Source: Streptomyces sp. NRRL S-455
Lineage (GTDB): Bacteria; Actinomycetota; Actinomycetes; Streptomycetales; Streptomycetaceae
Assembly: GCF_000717875.1 (NCBI RefSeq)
Contig: NZ_JOCT01000002.1
Span: 186,001 to 250,000 of the forward strand
Direction: 5' to 3'
DNA: 64,000 bases
Shown: positions 7,912-15,293 of the stretch, piece by piece
How the letters are laid out: each line of letters opens with the position of its first letter
How positions within the stretch are numbered: the stretch's first letter is position 1
Made by a program: the position numbers and the translations under genes
The notes under the pieces: generated by a model
The model's database searches: none
What the model was told of the DNA's origin: nothing
What the model saw: only the letters and a program-made list of their open reading frames with translations

Positions 7912-8814
7912 ATGCGCGGACCGTGGATCGTGGGAATGCTGGTGGCGGGGCTGCTGCTCGGTGCGTGCGGCGATCCGTCCTCCGGCCCGCAGGCGCCTCC
8001 GCCGTCCTCCCCGGCCGTGTCCGCCACGACCCACCAGCGGGCTCCCGCCTCACCCAGTGCCCGCACGCCCGTGAAGGCGCCCAGGGTGCTGTACCTCGGC
8101 GACTCGCTCGCCATGGAGAACCAGAAGGTCCTGGGCCGGGAACTGCGCCGCGAGCTGCGGGCCGGGTACACGAGCGCCCCCTACTCGGGCACCACCTTGT
8201 GCGACTACCTGGAGGGCACCGCGGAGCGATCGCTCGTACCGGCACGGGACAAGGCGGCCGCCCTGGTGCGATCACTGCGGCCGGACTTCGTGGTGCTGCA
8301 GTTCTGGGGCAACGCCTGGGACTTCACCTGGTGCATGGACGGCATCACGTACGACGCGTCCCGGGAGAAGTACTTCGAGCGGTACGAGGCCGACGCGCAC
8401 CGGCTCGTCGAGCAGATCACCGCGGCCGGCGGATCCCGCCGGCCGCGGATCGTGTGGGTGCTGCAGGGGCCGGACCCGATCACGCCCGACCGGGTGCGGC
8501 GGGTGAACGGGCTGTACGAGCGGCTGGCCGCCGCCTCGGACGACATCGTCGCCGATGCCGGGAAGACGGTGAGCCCGGCCCCGGACCGCTACGCCTGGAC
8601 GCAGTACCTGCCCTGCACCGCCCACGAGCGCGCCCACCCCGACTACTGCACCCAGCCGGGCCGCGGACGGACGGCCCTGCACCGCGACGACGACTACCTG
8701 CACTTCTGCCTGGCGCCCACCACGTCCACGCCGAAGCCCTGCCCGGTCCGCTCCCCCGGCATCCTGCGCATCGCCCGGGAGATCACCAAAACCATTCGAC
8801 AGTCGGCGCCCTGA
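7912..8814 (+). CDS. Secreted lipoprotein with SGNH/GDSL-like hydrolase domain
   Basis: A 300-residue probable lipoprotein. The N-terminus has a positively charged end, a hydrophobic stretch and the lipobox LLLGAC (Cys at about 19), followed by a Pro/Ser/Ala-rich linker to about residue 55. The body begins with VLYLGDSLAMEN, the block I motif of SGNH hydrolases (Ser of GDS), and has block III-like VVLQFWGNAWDF and a C-terminal D-x-x-H candidate in DDYLHFCLAP. Six cysteines in the mature part suggest disulfides. It is likely to act at the cell surface as an esterase or acyl-transfer enzyme; the substrate is unknown. ATG 7912 follows GGGAG. Confidence 0.8.
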   Translation: MRGPWIVGMLVAGLLLGACGDPSSGPQAPPPSSPAVSATTHQRAPASPSARTPVKAPRVLYLGDSLAMENQKVLGRELRRELRAGYTSAPYSGTTLCDYLEGTAERSLVPARDKAAALVRSLRPDFVVLQFWGNAWDFTWCMDGITYDASREKYFERYEADAHRLVEQITAAGGSRRPRIVWVLQGPDPITPDRVRRVNGLYERLAAASDDIVADAGKTVSPAPDRYAWTQYLPCTAHERAHPDYCTQPGRGRTALHRDDDYLHFCLAPTTSTPKPCPVRSPGILRIAREITKTIRQSAP

Positions 8815-8846
8815 CCGCTCGAATGGGCGCCATGTGCGCGGTGCGA

Positions 8847-9722
8847 ATGCATGAGGACGAGGTGGACATCGACGTCTCGCTCGTCGGCCGGCTGATCGCG
8901 TGGCGGTTCCCGCAGTGGGCGGGGCTCCCCCTGCGGCGCCTCGCGTCCTCCGGAACCGAGAACGCCATGTTCCGCCTCGGTGCGGACAAGGTCGTGCGAC
9001 TCCCCCGGCATCCCCGGGCCGTCGAGGCGATCGACCACGAACTGCGCTGGCTGCCGCGGCTGGGACCGGGCCTGCCCGCCGCCGCGCCGGAGCCTCTGGG
9101 GCGGGGCGAGCCCGGCGCGGACTTCCCGTGGCCTTGGGCGGTGTACCGCTGGCTGGACGGCCGCAACCCGGTCCCGGGTGAGCTCGGGGAACCCGAGCTG
9201 CTCGCCGGGGACCTGGCGGCCTACGTCACGGCCCTGCGCCGGATCGACCCGGCGGGAGGCCCGACCGGCTACCGGGGCGTGCCTCTGGTGGCCCGGGACC
9301 CGTTCCTGCGGGACGCGCTCGCGCAACTGGCGGGGCGGGTCGACACCGAGGCGGTGACGGCGGTGTGGGAGGAGGCCCTGCGCGCCCCGGAGTACGCCGG
9401 TCCGCCGCTCTGGGCGCACGGCGACCTGATGGCCGGGAACTTGCTGGTCGCGGGTGGACGGCTGACCGGCGTGATCGACTACGGCACGGTGGGGGTGGGC
9501 GATCCCGCGGTCGACCTCATCGCCGCCTGGTGTCTGCTGCCCGTTGAGGCCCGTGGTGTCTTCCGCGAGGCCATCGGCGTGGACGAGGCCGAGTGGGCCC
9601 GGGGACGGGGCTGGGCCCTGTCGATCGCGGTCATCGCGCTGCCGTACTACTGGGAGACGAACCCGCCGGTCGCGGCGAACTCCCGGCATGTCATCAGGGA
9701 GATCCTGGCCGAGGCGGCGTAG
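8847..9722 (+). CDS. Aminoglycoside phosphotransferase-family protein
   Basis: A 291-residue APH/choline kinase-fold protein. The N-lobe begins [16 protein letters not shown], a typical start for actinobacterial members; the catalytic loop is [12 protein letters not shown] (Asp of HGD about residue 194) and the metal-binding Asp is in [17 protein letters not shown]. In-frame ATGs at 8823 and 8832 are alternatives but carry no better ribosome site. It may phosphorylate an unknown small molecule; a role in antibiotic resistance is not implied by sequence alone. It follows the lipoprotein after 32 bases and ends at a strong terminator. Confidence 0.88.
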   Translation: MHEDEVDIDVSLVGRLIAWRFPQWAGLPLRRLASSGTENAMFRLGADKVVRLPRHPRAVEAIDHELRWLPRLGPGLPAAAPEPLGRGEPGADFPWPWAVYRWLDGRNPVPGELGEPELLAGDLAAYVTALRRIDPAGGPTGYRGVPLVARDPFLRDALAQLAGRVDTEAVTAVWEEALRAPEYAGPPLWAHGDLMAGNLLVAGGRLTGVIDYGTVGVGDPAVDLIAAWCLLPVEARGVFREAIGVDEAEWARGRGWALSIAVIALPYYWETNPPVAANSRHVIREILAEAA

Positions 9723-9760
9723 GGGGCCGTCCGTCCTCGCGGGCGAGGACGGACGGCCCC
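9723..9760. terminator. Strong hairpin terminator
   Basis: A perfect 17-base-pair stem (9723-9739 with 9744-9760) around a CGGG loop, between the convergent phosphotransferase and VOC genes, so it can act in both directions. Confidence 0.9.
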
Positions 9761-9777
9761 TCGTCTTCGGGGGTACG

Positions 9778-10260
9778 TCACTCGCCCGCGTACGCCTTCT
9801 CCAGGGCGGCGATGTCGAACTTGCCCATCGCCATGAACGCCTGGGTCACGCGGGCCGCCCTCGCCGGGTCCGGGTCGGAGACCATCTCGTCGAGCCGGTC
9901 CGGGACGACCTGCCAGGACAGGCCGTACCTGTCCTTGAGCCAGCCGCAGGGTCCGGGCTCGCCGCCGTTCTCGGTGAGCTTGGCCCAGTAGTAGTCGATC
10001 TCCTCCTGGTTCTCGCAGTAGATCATGAAGGAGGTCGCCTCGGTGAAGGTGAACTGGGGTCCGCCGTTCAGCCCGAGGAACTTGTGGCCGTTGGCCGTGA
10101 ACTCGACGGTCATCACGCTGCCGGCGGGCTGGAGTGCTCCCTCGGGGTAGCGGGCGACCTTGCCGACGCTGGAGTTCTTGAAGATCGAGACGTAGAAGTG
10201 GGCGGCCTCCTCGGCCTGGCCGTCGAACCAGAGACATGTGGTGAAGCCGTCGGATGCCAT
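9778..10260 (-). CDS. PhnB/3-demethylubiquinone-like VOC protein
   Basis: A 160-residue VOC-superfamily protein of the PhnB (3-dmu-9_3-mt) type. The visible pattern is [17 protein letters not shown] at the N-terminus, [16 protein letters not shown] in the middle, and [16 protein letters not shown] before the C-terminal helical tail [22 protein letters not shown]. These motifs match a widespread bacterial family of unknown substrate. Single-domain, no signal peptide. It is divergent from the clpP3-clpP4 operon across a region of about 290 bases. Confidence 0.88.
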   Translation of the reverse strand: MASDGFTTCLWFDGQAEEAAHFYVSIFKNSSVGKVARYPEGALQPAGSVMTVEFTANGHKFLGLNGGPQFTFTEATSFMIYCENQEEIDYYWAKLTENGGEPGPCGWLKDRYGLSWQVVPDRLDEMVSDPDPARAARVTQAFMAMGKFDIAALEKAYAGE

Positions 10261-10443
10261 GAGTACCTCCCGGAGCGTGAATCGCTGTCATCCATGTCGA
10301 CCGGCCCACGCCGCGAAACTCATCGGTCGGGCGGGACACACTTCGCGGCGACGGAGGGGCCCGGCCTGCCGGCGGGTGATGTGCGGGCGTTCTTCGGCCA
10401 GTTGCGCGAAAGGCCTGAGCCCGCGCGCTCCGCCGGTAGCGGA

Positions 10444-10458
10444 TCTGCCCAGGGCAGA
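10444..10458. promoter_or_regulatory. PopR-box-like palindrome upstream of clpP3
   Basis: TCTGCC (10444-10449), a three-base spacer, GGCAGA (10453-10458): a perfect inverted repeat. It matches the core of the PopR recognition sequence reported for the S. lividans clpP3 operon (TTCTGCC, three bases, GGCAGAA; from memory). A degenerate second copy, TCTGTC-CGC-GGCACT, lies at 10516-10530. The popR gene lies at the other end of the operon. Confidence 0.7.
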
Positions 10459-10477
10459 GAAACCGCCTGCGGGCGTC

Positions 10478-10526
10478 GTCCGCGGCCAAGAGTGGAGTCG
10501 ACGGCACGTCCGCGGTCTGTCCGCGG
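10478..10526 (+). repeat. Three GTCCGCGG repeats before clpP3
   Basis: GTCCGCGG occurs at 10478-10485, 10508-10515 and 10519-10526, within 75 bases of the clpP3 start codon. They may belong to the activator or core promoter region; in this GC-rich DNA chance cannot be excluded. Confidence 0.4.
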
Positions 10527-10552
10527 CACTTGCGCCACGACGAGGAGAACCG

Positions 10553-11194
10553 ATGACCGCACTCACGACACTCGCCCCGCGGGCGGAGGAGGGCGACACC
10601 CCTCCGACCCGCTTCGACGACCATCTCGCCGCCCAGCTGCTCGCCCAGCGCATCGTGCTGCTGGGCACCCAGGTCGACGAGGTCTCCGCGAACCGGGTCT
10701 GCGCCCAGCTGCTGATCCTATCCGCCGAGGACCCGCGCACCGACATCAGCCTGTACATCAACAGCCCGGGCGGCGCGGTGCACGCGGGCCTCGCCATCTA
10801 CGACACGATGCGGCTCATCCCCAACGACGTCTCCACTCTGGCCATGGGCTTCGCGGCCAGCATGGGCCAGTTCCTGCTCAGTGTCGGCGCGCCGGGCAAG
10901 CGCTACGCCCTGCCGAACGCGCGCATCATGATGCACCAGCCGTCGGCCGGCATCGGCGGCACCACCGCCGACATCGAGATCCAGGCGGAGAACCTGGAGC
11001 ACACCAAGCGGACCATCGAGCGGATCACCGCCGAGCACACGGGCCAGAGCCCGGAGACCATCTCCAGGGACGGGGACCGCGACCGCTGGTTCACGGCCGA
11101 GGAGGCCAGGGAGTACGGCATGGTGGACCAGGTCGTGGAGTCCCTCACGGACGTCCGCCCGGCGGCCGCCCGGCGCAGGATGGGGCTTCAGTGA
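10553..11194 (+). CDS. clpP3: ATP-dependent Clp protease proteolytic subunit ClpP3
   Basis: A 213-residue ClpP serine peptidase subunit that forms the proteolytic barrel fed by Clp ATPases. The catalytic triad is complete: Ser in [11 protein letters not shown], His in [10 protein letters not shown] and Asp in [13 protein letters not shown]. The N-terminal 20 residues are a species-variable propeptide-like segment. ATG 10553 follows GAGGAGAA. Its stop codon overlaps the clpP4 start by one base (TGATG), so the two are translationally coupled. In S. lividans the orthologous operon is silent unless ClpP1P2 is lost, when PopR accumulates and activates it (known from that species). Confidence 0.95.
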   Translation: MTALTTLAPRAEEGDTPPTRFDDHLAAQLLAQRIVLLGTQVDEVSANRVCAQLLILSAEDPRTDISLYINSPGGAVHAGLAIYDTMRLIPNDVSTLAMGFAASMGQFLLSVGAPGKRYALPNARIMMHQPSAGIGGTTADIEIQAENLEHTKRTIERITAEHTGQSPETISRDGDRDRWFTAEEAREYGMVDQVVESLTDVRPAAARRRMGLQ

Positions 11195-11796
11195 TGGGGA
11201 CTTACACGATTCCGAACGTCGTGGAGCGGACCCCGCAGGGCGAGCGGTCGTACGACGTGTTCAGCCGGCTGCTGTCGGAACGGATCATCTTCCTGGGCAC
11301 CGAGATCGACGACGGTGTCGCCAACGTCGTCATCGCGCAGCTCCTCCATCTGGAGTCGGCGTCACCGGAGAGCGAGATCGCGATCTACATCAACTCCCCC
11401 GGCGGCTCGTTCACTTCGCTGATGGCCATCTACGACACCATGACGTTCGTGCAGGCCCCGGTCTCCACGCTCTGTGTCGGGCAGGCGGCCTCCACGGCGG
11501 CGGTGCTGCTGGCCGGCGGGGATCCCGGACGGCGGTACGTCCTGGAGCACGCGCGGGTGCTGCTCGGGCAGCCGGCCACCGGGGGGCAGCGCGGCATGGT
11601 CTCCGATCTGGCGCTCCAGGCCAAGGAGATGGTGCGGATCCGCTCCCAGGTCGAGGAGGTCCTGGCCCGGCACACCCACCACGACGTGGCGACCCTGCGG
11701 GCCGACATGGACCGCGACAAGGTGTTCACCGCACAGGAGGCGGTGGGCTACGGGCTGGCCGACGAGGTGCTCAGCCGGCGTCTCGTGAAGGTCTGA
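11194..11796 (+). CDS. clpP4: Clp protease proteolytic subunit ClpP4, catalytic His replaced
   Basis: A 200-residue ClpP paralogue coupled to clpP3. The nucleophile is present (Ser in [10 protein letters not shown]) and the acid residue is present (Asp in [12 protein letters not shown]), but the position of the catalytic His, normally in an I-H-Q-P or L-H-Q-P motif, reads [10 protein letters not shown], that is Gly for His. The subunit may therefore be inactive as a peptidase and act as a structural or ATPase-docking ring with ClpP3, as mixed ClpP rings do in other actinobacteria. The rest of the fold, including the handle region, looks intact. It ends 22 bases before the convergent popR stop. 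Confidence 0.93.
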   Translation: MGTYTIPNVVERTPQGERSYDVFSRLLSERIIFLGTEIDDGVANVVIAQLLHLESASPESEIAIYINSPGGSFTSLMAIYDTMTFVQAPVSTLCVGQAASTAAVLLAGGDPGRRYVLEHARVLLGQPATGGQRGMVSDLALQAKEMVRIRSQVEEVLARHTHHDVATLRADMDRDKVFTAQEAVGYGLADEVLSRRLVKV

Positions 11797-11818
11797 GGCA
11801 CCGGCCGGCCCACTCGGT

Positions 11819-12232
11819 TCAGGCAGCCAGGCACAGTCCGTCGTGCGACGACGGGGACGCCCCGCGACGGCTGCCGCCCGCGTACCACGAGGTGACGCGG
11901 GTCAGTTCGCCCTGCGCCCTCGCCAGCAGGTCGCCGAGGCCCAGGCCCAGGGCGCGGGCGGCGGCCGCGAGGACCTCCGAAGAGGCTTCCTTGCGGCCTC
12001 GCTCCACCTCCGAGAGGTACGGCACGGAGATCCGTGCCACGTCGGCGACGTCCTTCAAGGTGCGCTCCTGCGCCAGACGTTCGCGGCGCAGGACGTCACC
12101 GACCAGGTCGCGCCACAGGGGCTCCTTCGCGGCGGGAGCCGGGGAGGGCCGGCGCGGCGGGGCGCCGGCAGGCCGCGCGCCGTGCGGGCGCAGAGGAATG
12201 ACTCGGGCTTCGTTCGGCACGTGGTAGCTCAC
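11819..12232 (-). CDS. popR: PopR, XRE-family activator of clpP3-clpP4
   Basis: A 137-residue regulator with a central HTH_3 domain (about residues 50-105: LKDVADVARISVPYLSEVERGRKEASSEVL). The N-terminus is Pro/Arg-rich and disordered. The C-terminus ends CLAA; in S. lividans the two terminal alanines of PopR are required for its degradation by ClpP1P2, so the protein is normally unstable and activates clpP3-clpP4 only when ClpP1P2 fails (known from that species). Position next to clpP4 and the PopR-like box upstream of clpP3 support the assignment. Translation likely starts at GTG 12232. Confidence 0.9.
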   Translation of the reverse strand: MSYHVPNEARVIPLRPHGARPAGAPPRRPSPAPAAKEPLWRDLVGDVLRRERLAQERTLKDVADVARISVPYLSEVERGRKEASSEVLAAAARALGLGLGDLLARAQGELTRVTSWYAGGSRRGASPSSHDGLCLAA

Positions 12233-12297
12233 CGCTCCAGCCTAGGAACCCCGTTCGCCAGGGGAAGGGCCCGGCGTTCCGCCCTGGGTGGAATCAT

Positions 12298-12329
12298 CGG
12301 AACCACAGACTTCGGAACGGCTGGTTCCG
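12298..12329. repeat. CGGAAC repeats and palindrome upstream of the sigma factor gene
   Basis: CGGAAC at 12298-12303 and 12313-12318 (15-base period), the latter facing GTTCCG at 12324-12329 to form a 6-5-6 palindrome. A further GTTCCG is at 12275-12280. It lies between divergent popR and the sigma factor gene and could be an operator or part of an extended promoter. Confidence 0.4.
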
Positions 12330-12359
12330 CTCCCTTTCCGCCCCGCGTAAAGTCAGGGG

Positions 12360-12384
12360 GCATGGTGCGCGACCACCCGGGTAC
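12360..12384 (+). promoter_or_regulatory. SigB-type promoter for the sigma factor gene
   Basis: GCATG at 12360-12364, a 14-base spacer, GGGTAC at 12379-12384. This fits the SigB-family consensus GNNTN, 14-16 bases, GGGTAC/T, and implies autoregulation. It also supports the start codon at 12410, because the longer frame starting at 12362 would have its start upstream of the transcript. Confidence 0.55.
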
Positions 12385-12409
12385 CCGCAACTCGGAAGGA
12401 CCTAGGCAG

Positions 12410-13327
12410 ATGTCCGCCGTGACTTTCGTGGGAGAGGTAATGGAGACCGCCGTGATCCGGTCGAAGGCACAGGCCGCCGAGCAGAACGCCGAGGCCGGCG
12501 CGGGTGACGCAGCACTGCCCGGAGTCGTGGACCCCCGGTCCGTGGCTCCGCGGGACGCCAGGGAGCTGTCCCGCCAGTTCTTCCAGCGCCTGACGGAACT
12601 CGAAGAGGGCACGCACGAGTACCAGTACGCGCGCAACACCCTGATTGAGATGAACATGTCGCTCGTACGGTTCGCGGCAGGCCGGTTCCGGGGCCGCGGT
12701 GACGACATGGAGGACATCGTCCAGACCGGCATGATCGGCCTGATCAAGGCCATCGACCGGTTCGAGCTGTCGCGCGAGGTCGAGTTCACCTCCTTCGCGC
12801 TGCCGTACATCGTCGGCGAGATCAAGCGGTTCTTCCGGGACACGACGTGGGCGGTGCACGTGCCGCGGCGGCTCCAGGAGCTGCGGGTGGAGCTGGCCAA
12901 GGCCCGTGAGGAGCTCGCCAGCCGGCTGGACCGCGAGCCGACGGTCGCCGAACTGGCCACGCTGATGAACATCTCCGAGAAGGAGGTCGTCGAGGGGCAG
13001 ATCGCCTCCAACGGCTACAACTCGTCCTCGCTGGACGCCGCGCTCACCGGCGACGGCCCGGAGGGCGGCGAAGCGGTCCTGGCCGACTTCATCGGCGTGG
13101 AGGAGGACGGTCTGCGGCTCGTCGAGGACTTCCACTCACTCGCCCCGCTGATGGCCGAGCTCAGCGAGCGCGACCGGCAGATCATCCACATGCGGTTCGT
13201 GGAGGAGGCCACCCAGGCGGAGATCGGTGAGCGGCTCGGCTGCTCCCAGATGCATGTCTCCCGGCTGATCAAGCGGATCATCACACGGCTGCGCGAAGGC
13301 ATGCTGGGCGAGCTGGGCTGCGCCTGA
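12410..13327 (+). CDS. sigL: SigB/SigF-family RNA polymerase sigma factor (SigL-like)
   Basis: A 305-residue group 3 sigma factor. Region 2 is seen at about 70-140 (YARNTLIEMNMSLVRFAA, DMEDIVQTGMIGLIKAIDRF, FTSFALPYIVGEIKRFFRD), region 3 at about 150-215 and the region 4 helix-turn-helix at the end (TQAEIGERLGCSQMHVSRLIKRII). Such factors direct osmotic, oxidative or developmental stress responses and are held by anti-sigma kinases; one is encoded convergently next door. ATG 12410 has GGAAGGA about ten bases upstream. The symbol rests on recalled S. coelicolor synteny (sigL near clpP3-clpP4); other SigB paralogues are possible. Confidence 0.88.
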   Translation: MSAVTFVGEVMETAVIRSKAQAAEQNAEAGAGDAALPGVVDPRSVAPRDARELSRQFFQRLTELEEGTHEYQYARNTLIEMNMSLVRFAAGRFRGRGDDMEDIVQTGMIGLIKAIDRFELSREVEFTSFALPYIVGEIKRFFRDTTWAVHVPRRLQELRVELAKAREELASRLDREPTVAELATLMNISEKEVVEGQIASNGYNSSSLDAALTGDGPEGGEAVLADFIGVEEDGLRLVEDFHSLAPLMAELSERDRQIIHMRFVEEATQAEIGERLGCSQMHVSRLIKRIITRLREGMLGELGCA

Positions 13328-13350
13328 CACGGCCGGCGAGGACGGAACCA

Positions 13351-13385
13351 GCGGGTGCCGTCCCCTCTTCGGGGGCGGCACCCGC
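13351..13385. terminator. Terminator between sigma and anti-sigma genes
   Basis: GCGGGTGCCG (13351-13360) pairs with CGGCACCCGC (13376-13385); the inner TCCCC/GGGGG extends the stem with one mismatch around a short loop. It serves both convergent genes. Confidence 0.8.
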
Positions 13386-13492
13386 GCGTGTGTCCCGAGT
13401 GTGTCCGGGCGCAGTTGTCGCCGCGAACGACTGACCAGCGGACGGCACAAAGGCGGCCCGCCTGACATCACTCCCTGACGGCCCCGGACAGC

Positions 13493-13975
13493 CTATCCGC
13501 TGGTTGCGCTGGTTGCGCTGGTTCCGCTCTCGAGCGGCAGCACGGCGCGCACCCGCTTGCCCACCGGCACCCGTTCCACGTCGACCTCCTCCGCGAGCGC
13601 GTGGACGATCTCCAGACCGTGCCGCCCGATGCGCTCGGGATTGCGGGGAAAGATGCGAGGCAGTGAGGAGCTGCTGTCGTAGACCGACACGGTCACCGAG
13701 GTATCCGTCCCGACGAGCTCAAGGATGTACGGCCCGTTGCTGTGCCGGTCCGCGTTGGTGACCAGTTCGCTCACCACGAGCTGCACTGCGCCGTCGGCCC
13801 GGTCGTCGATGCGGGCACACCACTCGGTCCTGAGCTGGTCGAGAAAGAGCGCGGCGAAGGACCGCGCCTCGGCGATGCATCCCTGCTCGCCGGTGTAGTG
13901 TGCCGCCCGCCGAAGCGGTTCCACGGGCACGTCGAAACCAGTCGGTATCACTGCCCCGTCCAGGTGGTCGATCAT
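13493..13975 (-). CDS. Anti-sigma factor, RsbW/SpoIIAB-like serine kinase
   Basis: A 160-residue GHKL ATPase-fold protein. The N box is visible in LVVSELVTNADRHSNGPY and the G1-like region in the following NPERIGRHGLEIVHALA, close to Streptomyces RsbA/UshX-type anti-sigma factors. The expected role is to bind the neighbouring SigB-family factor and to phosphorylate an anti-anti-sigma factor; no such antagonist gene is in the window. The C-terminus ends with a Ser/Ala/Thr repeat tail. The start is placed at ATG 13975 (MIDHLDG); the frame continues 14 codons upstream without a good start. A SigB-type promoter precedes it. Confidence 0.87.
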   Translation of the reverse strand: MIDHLDGAVIPTGFDVPVEPLRRAAHYTGEQGCIAEARSFAALFLDQLRTEWCARIDDRADGAVQLVVSELVTNADRHSNGPYILELVGTDTSVTVSVYDSSSSLPRIFPRNPERIGRHGLEIVHALAEEVDVERVPVGKRVRAVLPLESGTSATSATSG

Positions 13976-14025
13976 GCGTTTCTCTCTGGGAAGCCGGACT
14001 GGCCGGACGCTCTGCACCAGTGCTC

Positions 14026-14050
14026 GTACCCCGAGCCGGGCTTCGCAGTC
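14026..14050 (-). promoter_or_regulatory. SigB-type promoter for the anti-sigma gene
   Basis: On the minus strand: GACTG (14050-14046), a 14-base spacer, GGGTAC (14031-14026), about 45 bases upstream of the start codon plus leader. It matches the SigB-family consensus and suggests that the anti-sigma gene is itself under SigB-type control (feedback). Confidence 0.55.
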
Positions 14051-14157
14051 CTGACAGGTCCTCGGCCCGTCCCGCAGGGCATTGTCCCCCGTGCGCGGGG
14101 CACCCGGAAGTCAGGGGCCGGTCGAGGGCGACCGGCGCGGATCGCCGGAGGTGCGCG

Positions 14158-14298
14158 GTGGTCTGGTGGATGTGGCTGGTCATGGTGGTCGCGGCGCTCG
14201 CCGCCGTCACGGCGGTGACGCTCGCCGTGCAGGCCGGCCGGCGGTCGGGCACGGTCATCGCGGTCCGGCGCCGGCGCGGCGGGAAGGGCCTGCCATGA
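14158..14298 (+). CDS. 46-residue single-pass membrane protein
   Basis: A very short gene starting at GTG 14158 with GGAGG at 14147-14151. The product has one hydrophobic segment (about residues 4-25, WMWLVMVVAALAAVTAVTLAV) followed by a basic tail (AGRRSG, VRRRRGGK), predicting an N-out, C-in single-pass protein. Its stop overlaps the start of the next PRC-barrel gene (ATGA), so translation is coupled. Probably a membrane anchor or regulator for the PRC-barrel proteins; that role is inference. Confidence 0.65.
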   Translation: MVWWMWLVMVVAALAAVTAVTLAVQAGRRSGTVIAVRRRRGGKGLP

Positions 14299-14879
14299 AC
14301 GAACTGATGGCGGCGCGGAGCCTGACGACCCTGCCGGTGGTCACCCTGGGCGGCGAGGCGGTCGCGCAGATCAAGGACACCGTCTTCGATGCCGGGGCCG
14401 GGCGTATCACCGGCTTCACGCTCAGTGGCCGGGGCCTGCTGTCGGGCCCCCTGAAGCAGAGCCTGCCCTGGGCCGGGGTGCACGCGCTGGGCCATGACGC
14501 GGTCATGATCGCCGATGCCGGGGTCCTGGCGGAGACACCCGTCGTGGTGGCCCGCCGGGAGGCCCATCAGGGCCGGGTCCTGCACGCGCGGGTGCTGACC
14601 GACGAGGGCACAGCGGTCGGCACGGTCCTCGACGTGGTCGTCGAGGGCGGCACCAGCGGCCGGGTCGTGGGTTTCCGGATCGCCGCGGACAAGGCGCTGG
14701 TGCAGGGTTCGAGGCGCCGTCGGCACCGGGTCTACGTTCCGCGTGGCGAGACGCTCGCCGTCTCGGGCCGGGCGCTGGTCATCCCCGCGGACGCCACCCG
14801 CTACATCGCCGGCGACCTGCCGTCCTTCGCGGCCCGGGCCGGCGCCTTCCACGCGGGCCGGAAGGGGGCGCCGTCATGA
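14295..14879 (+). CDS. PRC-barrel protein with two repeats
   Basis: A 194-residue protein made of two PRC-barrel-like beta domains: residues about 5-80 (LPVVTLGGEAVAQIKDTVFDAGAGRITGF) and about 95-175 (ARVLTDEGTAVGTVLDVVVEGGTSGRVVGF). PRC-barrel domains occur in RNA-processing and photosynthetic proteins and in many stress-associated actinobacterial proteins of unknown role. There is no signal peptide. It overlaps the upstream 46-residue gene and the downstream PRC gene by 4 bases each, forming a three-gene unit. Confidence 0.85.
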   Translation: MNELMAARSLTTLPVVTLGGEAVAQIKDTVFDAGAGRITGFTLSGRGLLSGPLKQSLPWAGVHALGHDAVMIADAGVLAETPVVVARREAHQGRVLHARVLTDEGTAVGTVLDVVVEGGTSGRVVGFRIAADKALVQGSRRRRHRVYVPRGETLAVSGRALVIPADATRYIAGDLPSFAARAGAFHAGRKGAPS

Positions 14880-15292
14880 TGCTGTTCTCACAGGCCCGGG
14901 GTCTGCCGGTGCTGACGCTGGCCGAAGCGGAGGAGATCGGCGTCCTGAGGTCGCTGACGGTCGACGCCCCGTCGGGTGTGGTCACCCATGTCCGCGTGCG
15001 CGGCAGGCACCCCCGCAGGGAGACGGTGCTGGCCTGGGGCGCCCTGCACGCCGTGGGTCCGGACGCCGTGCTCGTCCGCTCGCCCACGGCCCCGGCCGAG
15101 GTACCGCCGCATCACGAACTGCCGGGTCTGAGGATCCTCTCCGAGACGGGCGACCAGCTCGGCACGGTCCAGGACGTCGTGTTCGAGCCGGAGACCGGCC
15201 GCATCGAGGCGGTCCGTACCGTCCACGGCGATCTTCCGGCCGACCGTCTGCTCGGGCTCGGCGAGTACGCCCTGGTGGTGCGCGCCGGCTGA
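14876..15292 (+). CDS. PRC-barrel protein
   Basis: A 138-residue protein with the same two-repeat plan as its neighbour: GLPVLTLAEAEEIGVLRSLTVDAPSGVVTHV and, after about residue 80, LRILSETGDQLGTVQDVVFEPETGRIEAV. The start ATG 14876 overlaps the previous stop (ATGA). The two PRC genes are probably an ancient duplication and their products may pair. Function unknown. It converges with the DUF6777-like gene, leaving almost no intergenic space. Confidence 0.83.
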   Translation: MMLFSQARGLPVLTLAEAEEIGVLRSLTVDAPSGVVTHVRVRGRHPRRETVLAWGALHAVGPDAVLVRSPTAPAEVPPHHELPGLRILSETGDQLGTVQDVVFEPETGRIEAVRTVHGDLPADRLLGLGEYALVVRAG

Positions 15293-15293
15293 G

